This document shows positions 35,227 through 42,267 of a stretch of DNA of 42,267 bases, piece after piece. Below the pieces are notes generated by a model. The model was not told where the DNA came from, did not search any database, and saw nothing but the letters and a program-made list of their open reading frames with translations. The stretch spans positions 1-42,267 of the forward strand of contig JAQGHG010000017.1 in NCBI GenBank assembly GCA_028288925.1. Direction: 5' to 3'. Made by a program: the position numbers and the translations under genes. Position 1 is the first letter of the stretch. Each line of letters begins with the position of its first letter. The DNA is from Patescibacteria group bacterium (GTDB taxonomy: Bacteria; Patescibacteriota; Saccharimonadia; UBA4664).

Positions 35227-37842
35227 CTACTCTTCTCCTAGGCCTGTTATGGCGGAGTTAACGATTGGCGCGCGATCTTCATCGCTACCGATGGTAGCCC
35301 ATTCACGAAACCCGGCTTCTAGGTTACTAGACCAACTCATTATCTGGTTTGTGACGGTAGCGAGTTCTGTCTTTGATGGTTTTTTTATTAATACATTCTC
35401 GATATGCTCTGCTGATAGCTTTCCGTAACTTGTCCCCCCGGATTCCGTCCAAAGCTGCAGCCTGCTTTGTTCGGATCGCAGGATCGCAAATAGCCAGGCT
35501 TGAGAGTATTCATTTTCGTACTCAGGTCTCAGTCGCACAACAGCTACCCCATCGGGGCTTCCGACTAGGTCTTTGTCATGATTGATAACAAACCCAATGT
35601 TTCGTCTCTCAGGGCGAACAAGGCCTACGATAATATCATTCTTTGCGAGAGGATAAACCTTATTTGATTTCCTTTCGGCTATTCTCCATGCCTTTGTGAG
35701 CGGCTGTGGTACAACCACTCCTTCCACAGCACGAATATCTAGGCCTTCGACTAATCTCCACATTTTAGACGGTTCAGTCTCATTAAGGTCTACAGTGGCC
35801 TTTACGACGTCAGCGATTGTTCCCAGGCGAATGTGCGGCAGAGACTGGATAGATTTTATGTTCTTCAATGCTCGTGGCATTAAACGACGAGGCTTCATGT
35901 CTAGATTGGAGTGAGAAAGTATATCGTCAATATGCGCACCATTCCACGTCCTGTCCCCGCCGTCTCGAACGAAAGAGAGAAAGTCCTCGGTGATGGCATT
36001 GAAATCAGATGAGACAACGGGGTGGTTCTCTGCATCTCGTATTTCTAGGCCAGTTTCCTCGTCGCGTTTGTACGTAGGTAAGAAACCGCCCCCCATTTTG
36101 AAACCAACATTCCTAACCAAGCCAGTGTGTATGGCGTAATTGTTACGTATCGCTTCGTTCAACACAGCGGGGGGGAGTTTCACGCCGGTGAGGATATTAG
36201 AACGTAGGTCGGCATCGGATTTAGCGAAGATTCTCCTCGGTAACTCTGTTAAATTCAAAATTTGTATATGTGAGACGATCCATTCCCTCACATAACCGTA
36301 GAGCGTCGTGCATAAGTACCCCTCCGGCAAAATTATTGATATCCTACCGTTATTTGCCAGCATTTTGTAGCATCGCTCAATAAATAGGATGCCAAGCTGC
36401 TGTGATCCCAAAATTTCTTCTGTCATAACCCATTTTTTGCTCGTCTCATCAATGGCCCAGACATGCCCGAGGTCATAATGTTTCAAAACATTGGGATTCT
36501 TTTCTAGCGTTTTCGCTCCAAAGGGCGGGTTGCATAAAAGAACGTCCATTTCCTGTTCCCACAAGGAATGGTTTTCAATCGAATCATCGCGGAACAAATT
36601 GGTCTGCCCATCGCGATTTAGAATCATGTTAATTATTGCCAAGTCATACGCTTTGGGATCTTTATCTATTCCAAAGATTCTTTGAACTATGTCAGCATCG
36701 CCCTTCCGAGTTCTAAATTCCAAGGCCGAAGCGAGAAAATCGGCAGTTCCCATTGCGGGATCAGCGATTTTGTCATTGGGACCTATTTGAGCCATTTCAA
36801 CCATCGTCTCAATTAGCGTCATTGGTGTGAAGTATTGATCTAGACTCTTTTTGAATACTGCGGGGACAAAGGACATAAATACTTGTTGCATAGACTCAGT
36901 GGAAGCCGATGAAAGATTGATGCCTTCTATAAGCGCAACTACTGCCCGCAGTGCTGAATCAGTTAATTCAGAAACTGAAGACGGAGAGAATAGTGTTTCC
37001 GCTCGGCTATATCTTTTGCCAGCAACTCTGTATACTTCATCAACCCTATCTCTAAAACTCGGATCAACACCCTTCAAAACCTGTAATTTCAATTCTTTTG
37101 AGGTCGACTGGGCAGCTTCTTTTTCGTCACAATACCGGGCCAGTAGTAACTTAACGGTTTCCTTATATCTCGTGTGCTCATCATTAACTCCATGAGAGCG
37201 CATGGCATTAGCTATACCGTGTAAAATCCCCACTAGGTTTTCGGCTGGCGTAAGCGTTTCAAAGATAATTGCTTTTGATTTATAAGTTGTGCCGTATTTA
37301 GGCAGGTTCGCTAGACTATCTTGAACAACTTCAGTGATTTGGCCGCCCTTGTCGCTCTTTACCGACTTTGTGAACAGAAACCTATTGATATCATCCCAAT
37401 AAACACCCAGAACATCGGTCCTCGCAAGTTGCCTCATCGCAGGCTCTAGTTGGAACTTAACGCCACCCTCTTTCTTGGAAGAATCTCGCTTTATTTCGCC
37501 GACCAACAAAGCATGGTTTAAACGCTTATCAAATGGCAAGTGCGCAAGTTCAACTACACGATCGTCATAGACGATAATGTCGCATCTGAGTGTGTTCCGT
37601 CCAGATTCTCCTAGGTGCTTTAGAATAACCGTCTCTACGTCGATTTGATTTTTTGGGTAACCACGCTCCAAAAGATATTTGATGCAGTCGATTCTTCTCG
37701 CTTCTTCCGACACAGTAAGACCATCTTTCGCCAGCATCGTGACGTTCAAAGGACCCCTTACTGGGCAAACCAGGAGAGCCTGATCAGTTTTTACCATCGT
37801 GGCGGCAATTTGTTCAACTGTTGCGATGCCTTCTTGCGCCAT
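35227..37842 (-). CDS. Single-polypeptide RM-type protein: HsdR_N-like nuclease domain + N6-adenine methyltransferase + specificity-like C-terminus
   Basis: CDIIVYDD...LLVGEIKRD (PD-ExK-like); DQYFTPMTLIETMVEMA, ADPAMGTADFLA, LLCNPPFGA; C-terminal region resembling a target recognition domain. Confidence 0.85.
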   Translation of the reverse strand: MAQEGIATVEQIAATMVKTDQALLVCPVRGPLNVTMLAKDGLTVSEEARRIDCIKYLLERGYPKNQIDVETVILKHLGESGRNTLRCDIIVYDDRVVELAHLPFDKRLNHALLVGEIKRDSSKKEGGVKFQLEPAMRQLARTDVLGVYWDDINRFLFTKSVKSDKGGQITEVVQDSLANLPKYGTTYKSKAIIFETLTPAENLVGILHGIANAMRSHGVNDEHTRYKETVKLLLARYCDEKEAAQSTSKELKLQVLKGVDPSFRDRVDEVYRVAGKRYSRAETLFSPSSVSELTDSALRAVVALIEGINLSSASTESMQQVFMSFVPAVFKKSLDQYFTPMTLIETMVEMAQIGPNDKIADPAMGTADFLASALEFRTRKGDADIVQRIFGIDKDPKAYDLAIINMILNRDGQTNLFRDDSIENHSLWEQEMDVLLCNPPFGAKTLEKNPNVLKHYDLGHVWAIDETSKKWVMTEEILGSQQLGILFIERCYKMLANNGRISIILPEGYLCTTLYGYVREWIVSHIQILNLTELPRRIFAKSDADLRSNILTGVKLPPAVLNEAIRNNYAIHTGLVRNVGFKMGGGFLPTYKRDEETGLEIRDAENHPVVSSDFNAITEDFLSFVRDGGDRTWNGAHIDDILSHSNLDMKPRRLMPRALKNIKSIQSLPHIRLGTIADVVKATVDLNETEPSKMWRLVEGLDIRAVEGVVVPQPLTKAWRIAERKSNKVYPLAKNDIIVGLVRPERRNIGFVINHDKDLVGSPDGVAVVRLRPEYENEYSQAWLFAILRSEQSRLQLWTESGGTSYGKLSAEHIENVLIKKPSKTELATVTNQIMSWSSNLEAGFREWATIGSDEDRAPIVNSAITGLGEE

Positions 37843-37867
37843 ATAACTCCATCTCTTGCTGCAATGA

Positions 37868-37895
37868 ATTATAGGTGAAAGCGGTTTTGTTACAA
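37868..37895 (-). promoter_or_regulatory. Promoter TTGTAA-N16-TATAAT for the RM gene
   Basis: Minus strand ttgtaacaaaaccgctttcacctataat. Confidence 0.6.
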
Positions 37896-37916
37896 CCTCT
37901 ACAAAATGTGGAGGTT
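37894..37916. repeat. 10-bp inverted repeat overlapping the RM promoter -35
   Basis: aacctctaca-aaa-tgtggaggtt (one G-T mismatch). Confidence 0.75.
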
Positions 37917-38055
37917 CCAGTAACTTCGGGTAGTCTTGGATGTGACCACTACGTGATAGGTTGCAGTATCGAGTATAGATCTTTCAGCTCGTGGACTAGT
38001 TGGTTCCAATTTAAAACACGGTAGTCTACCAGGAATCATATCTCTTAGAACCATT

Positions 38056-38090
38056 AATCCACCGGAACTTCAAAATAGCTCCGGTGGATT
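38056..38090. repeat. 11-bp perfect hairpin at the 3' end of thrS
   Basis: aatccaccgga-N13-tccggtggatt. Confidence 0.85.
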
Positions 38091-38099
38091 TGGTTTTGG

Positions 38100-39437
38100 C
38101 TACCGGATTTGCCGGCTGAGCAGCTCCGGCCATTCGCGCGGGATGAACGGCTTGCCGGCCGAGGCGGCGAGGATTTTTTGCACGGCCTCCTCTAGCTCGG
38201 GTGAGCCGGCGGCCTCCTTCTCTCCTATTACGATGGCATGGGGCACGAGGTCTTCGCGGGCTTGTTTGAGCTTTTTGCCGACGCTGTCGTTGCGGTCGTC
38301 GATTTCGAGGCGGACGGGCCGGCCGGCTAGCCGGGCGCTGAGCTCTTGGCAGAGGGCAATGTGCTGATCGCTCACGGGGATGAGACGGATCTGCACCGGG
38401 TGAAGCCAGAGCGGCAGGCTGCCGGGAAATCCGTCGAGCGCCATGTATAGGTAGCGCTCGATGCCGCCGGGGATGGCCGAGTGGATGATCACGGGGTGGC
38501 GGCTCTCCCCGGCTTCGTCGATGTATTGGATGCCTAGGCGCGGGGCGTTGCCGATGTCGATCTGGACGCAGGCGATCTCGCGGGACTGGCCGAGCGCGTC
38601 GATGATTTTGTAGTCGACGTTGATGATCCAATACCGGTCCTCGTGGTCATTGATGACGCCCACCAGCACGTCGCGGTCCAGTCCGGCGGCTACTTGTAGG
38701 ATTTCGGCCCGGTAGCGCTCCCAATGCGCGGGCGAGGATACTTCGATGGCGACTTCGTATTCGCGGCCGAGCTCCCGGCCGCTGGCCAGGATTTGCTCCT
38801 GGAACTTGGGAAACCACTCGAAAGCCTGCGCCACATCGCGGAAGTACGGGTGGATGTCGGGCATGTAGAACCGGCGCTGGCGGTAGAGCAGCATGCACTC
38901 GCCCCTTTGCTCGTGCCGGTAGCAGTCGGATATCGAAAAGTGCGCGAAGGGCAGGTTTCGATAGCTCAGCGCGTGCTGCTGGGCGAGGTTGAATTGCGGG
39001 TAGCTGGCGTCGTAGCTCATCACCACTTCATTGGCGCCGGATTTGAACCGGTAGAGGCGGTCGCCGTAGAGCCGCGCGTAGGCCGCCACCACGGGGTGGT
39101 CGAGGTTGAAGATGTTTGAGCCGTTGACCTCATACACGGGCAGGCCGACGCGGTGTACGAGCATGCGGGCATAGTCTTGCACGAGCCGGCGCATCAGGTT
39201 GGCCTTGAAGTCGTACTGGGCGATGCCGATGTCGGCGTTGGGCTCCCAGCCGAAGCCAAATTTCTTGGCAATGGCTAGGTAGTCCGGCTTGCCTTCGGCG
39301 CCACGATTGACTTCGTGGCGCAAGGCTTCGCGTTTGACGAACAGCCGGAAATCATCCGACCCCTCCCCCGCTTTCACATAAGCTTGGGCGTCGATGATTT
39401 GGCCGTTCTTTTTGATGACGTAATAATTGTCTTTCAT
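38100..39437 (-). CDS. thrS: Threonyl-tRNA synthetase, short archaeal-type (no TGS/editing domains)
   Basis: SYRNLPFAHFSISDCYRHEQRGECMLLYRQRRFYMPDIHPYF; HPVIIHSAIPGGIERYL; anticodon domain WLHPVQIRLIPVSDQH...DDRNDSVGKKLKQAREDLVPHAIVIGEKE. Confidence 0.88.
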   Translation of the reverse strand: MKDNYYVIKKNGQIIDAQAYVKAGEGSDDFRLFVKREALRHEVNRGAEGKPDYLAIAKKFGFGWEPNADIGIAQYDFKANLMRRLVQDYARMLVHRVGLPVYEVNGSNIFNLDHPVVAAYARLYGDRLYRFKSGANEVVMSYDASYPQFNLAQQHALSYRNLPFAHFSISDCYRHEQRGECMLLYRQRRFYMPDIHPYFRDVAQAFEWFPKFQEQILASGRELGREYEVAIEVSSPAHWERYRAEILQVAAGLDRDVLVGVINDHEDRYWIINVDYKIIDALGQSREIACVQIDIGNAPRLGIQYIDEAGESRHPVIIHSAIPGGIERYLYMALDGFPGSLPLWLHPVQIRLIPVSDQHIALCQELSARLAGRPVRLEIDDRNDSVGKKLKQAREDLVPHAIVIGEKEAAGSPELEEAVQKILAASAGKPFIPREWPELLSRQIR

Positions 39438-39445
39438 TACAGGAG

Positions 39446-39489
39446 CTCCATTTAGTAGGTGTGGACTCTGGGCGCCGTTCTAAATGGAG
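39446..39489 (-). promoter_or_regulatory. SD-sequestering hairpin immediately upstream of thrS
   Basis: ctccatttag-N24-ctaaatggag; the 3' arm carries GGAG, 8 nt before ATG. Confidence 0.75.
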
Positions 39490-39505
39490 TTTTGTGCCGA
39501 GATAC

Positions 39506-39527
39506 AAAAAACTCCCGCTGCCGGGAG
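39506..39527 (-). terminator. Attenuator terminator in the thrS leader
   Basis: Minus strand ctcccg-gcag-cgggag-tttttt. Confidence 0.88.
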
Positions 39528-39556
39528 AATTTTGAGCATTCGCAACTACCGGCAGG

Positions 39557-39613
39557 CTAGAACGTAGCTGTCGCTGTCTCGGGGATGACGATGTAGTTGG
39601 CGAAATGTTTCAT
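39557..39613 (-). CDS. thrS leader peptide MKHFANYIVIPETATATF
   Basis: ATG 7 nt after TATAAT; Thr at positions 13, 15 and 17 of 18; stop just before the antiterminator segment. Confidence 0.75.
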   Translation of the reverse strand: MKHFANYIVIPETATATF

Positions 39614-39620
39614 GGTGGTG

Positions 39621-39649
39621 ATTATAACACGCTTGAGCTTATTGGTCAA
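39621..39649 (-). promoter_or_regulatory. Promoter TTGACC-N17-TATAAT for thrS
   Basis: Minus strand ttgacc aataagctcaagcgtgt tataat. Confidence 0.85.
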
Positions 39650-40173
39650 ATCTTGGCTTTGTCGACGAGATAATGCAGCTTCACTCGTCCGCCGCTTAGC
39701 TCCTCGACGCTTTTGAAGGTGAGCTTGAGGTCGAAGTCTGCTGGGGCGAAGAGGTTTATGCCTTGGCCGATGATATGCGATTCAACTGTCAGAATAACTT
39801 CATCGATGAGCTGCTGTTTGGCAAAAGCGCTGTTAATTTCTCCGCCGCCGACCAGCAGTACGGTATCTACCTTTCCTTCGAGCTGATCCAGGACATCTTG
39901 GGGAGAGGCTGCAGGTGTGTAAATCGGGTCTAGGTTTGCTTGCGCATGTCGTGAGACGACGACTTTGTAATCGCACTTGACGTCTTCGAAGCCGAAGCCG
40001 TCGTATTGTTCGTCGACGATGTCGAGGGTTTTGCGGCCAATCACAAAATTATTATATTGTTTGGCGGTTTCCAGATATTCTAGCCAGCCTTCGTGAGATG
40101 CGTAGTCTTCCCGGCCATCCAAGCGTGCGATGTACCCGTTGGGTGTGACGACCATTGAGCAAATTACGTTCAT
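39646..40173 (-). CDS. Dihydrofolate reductase / RibD C-terminal family protein
   Basis: MNVICSMVVTPNGYIA...NNFVIGRKTLDI...VDTVLLVGGGEINSAFAKQQLIDEVILT. Confidence 0.85.
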   Translation of the reverse strand: MNVICSMVVTPNGYIARLDGREDYASHEGWLEYLETAKQYNNFVIGRKTLDIVDEQYDGFGFEDVKCDYKVVVSRHAQANLDPIYTPAASPQDVLDQLEGKVDTVLLVGGGEINSAFAKQQLIDEVILTVESHIIGQGINLFAPADFDLKLTFKSVEELSGGRVKLHYLVDKAKI

Positions 40174-40808
40174 GCTGTAAATTCCCGATATTGCGCAGCG
40201 AAATCTTGGCTCAATTCGTCCATGAGCCCACGAATCGCCGGGTCAAAGTCGAAGTAGTTATCGCGGTATTTGAGGGTGAATTCTAAGTGGGCTGGGTAGA
40301 GCACTCCTTCCGAGTATTCCAGTACTTGGAGTTTGGCTTCCCACTTGTCGATGGCCCGCACGACTTGGGCTTCGTAGGTTTTGCCGGCTTCGAATTCGAG
40401 CCATACATCGAGCAACTCCCCGCCGAGTGGTGCCGGCAGTCCGGAGAGGAGTTGTTGGGCGGCGGCGTGTTCGTTTTCAAATTTTTGTTGTTTGCGCTTG
40501 GAATTATAGGCGTGGGAATCTTGGCCGGTCCCCTCCGCGCCCAACGGGCTGGGGTCGCCGGCGATGATTTCGGGCAGATCGTGGATTAATGCCATCTGGA
40601 GGGCTTTTTCGATATTGAGCGGTTGGGATAGTTGGGGCTGAATGAGGACTACGATCATTGCCATCCGCCAGCTGTGATCGGCGTCGGAATCGTAACGGTC
40701 GCGTTGGGGGTAGTCTTTCCAATAGAACTGGCCGCGGAAGCGTTCAATTTCTTTGAAAGCTCCTATTTGCTTGGTGAAGTGATAAATTGCCCGTAGGTTA
40801 GAGCTCAT
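40170..40808 (-). CDS. HD-domain hydrolase (YfbR-like)
   Basis: DADHSWRMAMIVVLI...MALIHDLPEIIAGD. Confidence 0.88.
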   Translation of the reverse strand: MSSNLRAIYHFTKQIGAFKEIERFRGQFYWKDYPQRDRYDSDADHSWRMAMIVVLIQPQLSQPLNIEKALQMALIHDLPEIIAGDPSPLGAEGTGQDSHAYNSKRKQQKFENEHAAAQQLLSGLPAPLGGELLDVWLEFEAGKTYEAQVVRAIDKWEAKLQVLEYSEGVLYPAHLEFTLKYRDNYFDFDPAIRGLMDELSQDFAAQYREFTA

Positions 40809-40838
40809 ACAGGTAAGTATAACAGTTGGTTTTCGCGG

Positions 40839-41918
40839 CTATAAATGAGCCTTATAAAACGCCAATAGGTTCTGGAGCAAAGACGTGCGGTTCTGAATAA
40901 ATTGGTGGTCGTCGCCGGGATAGAGGTGGTAGTCTACGGGTTTGCCGGCTTTGCGCAGGGCGTCTACGAGGTGGTCGGCGAAGATTTGCGGTACAACGCT
41001 GTCTCCGGCGTCTTGGTTTACTTGGGTGGCGCCGGAGATTTGGCTCACGAAGTTGACGGCCGAGGCTTTGGCCCAGAAATCGGGATTGGTTTGGGGCGTG
41101 CCGTATCTCGCGATCAGGGCTTGCTTGGCGGTTTGGACGATGGCCGGCCGGTCTGATGCCATGGGGCTGGTGGGCCAGTGGTAGAAGATATCGTCGAAGG
41201 AGCCGACGACGCCGGCCATGAGGGCGGTGGCTTTGATGTCTTTGGACACTACGGCCGTGCGCAGGGCGGTGTGGCCGCCTAGGCTGTGGGCGAATTGGCC
41301 GACGCGCTTGGCGTTGAACCGGGGGTCTTGCTTGAGGCTAGCGATGAGGTTCATGACGTCGTAGGTGTAGACGGGTGAGAAATGGCCGCCTTCGGGCGTG
41401 CCTTGGCTGGAGCCGTGGCCGCGGAAATCGGGCTTGATGACCGCGTAGCCGGCCTGGGCGAAGGCGGTGATGAACTGGCGGTAGTCATTGCTGTTGGTGT
41501 GGTAGGCGGCGGGGTCGGTGTAGCCGTGCTCCAGGATGATGACCGGCCAGCCGCCGGCCGGCGGGGCGCCGCTCGGGACGCTTACTAGGGCATAGATTTT
41601 GAACCCATCGGATTGGTAGGAGGCGATTTGGTCATGGTAGCCGGCTTGGCCGCCGAGTTCCTGCTCTGTGGCCAGACGGCTTCCCGGGTAGTTGCGCGAG
41701 GCGATCGCGGCGATTGCCAGGGGATCGAGGGCGGGCGTGGGAGCTGGGGTTGGTGTGGTGCGGGCGATGTGGGGCCGGGGTGCCACGGCGGGCGAGGCCC
41801 GGTGGCCGGCGTAGGTGTTCCAGGCGATCGCGCTGATCGCCAATAGGCAGAGCAGACATATCAGGATGGCTAGGATGCGGGGATGCTTTATCACTTCTTC
41901 ATCATACGATATGGCCAT
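40839..41918 (-). CDS. Membrane-anchored/secreted alpha/beta hydrolase (S9/dienelactone-like)
   Basis: N-terminal TM; VIILEHGYTD, DFRGHGSSQG, FAHSLGGHTALR (GxSxG-like), GDDHQF. Confidence 0.9.
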   Translation of the reverse strand: MAISYDEEVIKHPRILAILICLLCLLAISAIAWNTYAGHRASPAVAPRPHIARTTPTPAPTPALDPLAIAAIASRNYPGSRLATEQELGGQAGYHDQIASYQSDGFKIYALVSVPSGAPPAGGWPVIILEHGYTDPAAYHTNSNDYRQFITAFAQAGYAVIKPDFRGHGSSQGTPEGGHFSPVYTYDVMNLIASLKQDPRFNAKRVGQFAHSLGGHTALRTAVVSKDIKATALMAGVVGSFDDIFYHWPTSPMASDRPAIVQTAKQALIARYGTPQTNPDFWAKASAVNFVSQISGATQVNQDAGDSVVPQIFADHLVDALRKAGKPVDYHLYPGDDHQFIQNRTSLLQNLLAFYKAHL

Positions 41919-41967
41919 GACGATGGTTATTGGTGAGAGTCCGCTACTGCGGTAAGGTTAAGTCATT

Positions 41968-42267
41968 ATGATTCATGTATCGGACGATGTATTTGAGGGG
42001 ATGGTCGAGGAGTCGGTGGCGGCGATTCCGGAGCGGTTCGCGCGGCATTTGAGCAATGTGGCGTTCATGGTGGCGGACGAGCCGACACGTGAGCAGCTGG
42101 GTGTGCATGGCATGTTGCATGGGCGCGGTACGCTTTTGGGCTTGTACGAGGGCATTCCCCTGCCCCGGCGCAATGACGGCTACAACGGGGTAATGCCCGA
42201 TGTCATCACGGTGTTTAAGGTGCCGCACGAGTTGTTTGCCGAGGATTTGGAGGGGTTGCGCCAGGGG
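41968..42267 (+). CDS. Zincin-like metallopeptidase (DUF1025-type), truncated at window end
   Basis: MIHVSDDVFEGMVEESVAAIPERFARHLSNVAFMVADEPTREQLG...LLGLYEGIPLPRR...MPDVITVFKVP. Confidence 0.75.
   Translation, partial: MIHVSDDVFEGMVEESVAAIPERFARHLSNVAFMVADEPTREQLGVHGMLHGRGTLLGLYEGIPLPRRNDGYNGVMPDVITVFKVPHELFAEDLEGLRQG

Noticed and set aside
38020-38045. attR-like copy of the tRNA-Glu 3' end
   Set aside because: Only ~11 nt of imperfect similarity with a 2-nt gap; too weak to call as a feature
1-42267. CRISPR arrays, rRNA genes, IS elements
   Set aside because: No regularly spaced direct repeats, rRNA signatures or intact transposase genes seen

Overview
Gene-dense, mostly minus-strand bacterial chromosome segment. 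Gene content and style (compact operons, archaeal-like ThrRS, membrane-anchored Clp ATPase, LPxTG surface protein) suggest a Saccharibacteria/Patescibacteria-type genome; this taxonomy is inference, not proven. Backbone genes include rpmA, pyrG, a ctpA-like S41 protease, a CHAP hydrolase next to ftsEX, prfB, a class A PBP, topA, a DEAD-box helicase, a Clp-like AAA+ ATPase, dus, dprA, THUMP methyltransferase, pth, der, a D,D-carboxypeptidase, rsuA/rluB-type pseudouridine synthase, scpAB, a two-component system and thrS. An accessory patch (about 34.58-38.0 kb) sits at tRNA-Glu(CUC): a decayed serine-recombinase remnant runs antisense into the tRNA and is followed by an AT-richer single-polypeptide restriction-modification gene. 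The best candidates for undescribed biology are regulatory RNAs. (1) A complete-looking ribosome-mediated attenuator lies upstream of an archaeal-type thrS: TTGACC-N17-TATAAT promoter, leaderless 18-aa peptide MKHFANYIVIPETATATF*, an antiterminator/terminator pair, and a second hairpin sequestering the thrS Shine-Dalgarno (SD). (2) A ~240-nt promoter-to-terminator structured RNA upstream of a THUMP methyltransferase carries 16S-3'-end-like CCCUCCU(UU) motifs in loops. Other leads: recurrent -10-N6-8-ATG (leaderless) starts, a probable ATT/ATC start codon on the PcsB-like hydrolase, a short attenuator-like leader at a transglycosylase gene, and a Clp-like ATPase with non-canonical pore loops. 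No CRISPR arrays or rRNA genes were seen. All structural claims come from manual reading; no searches or folding software were run.
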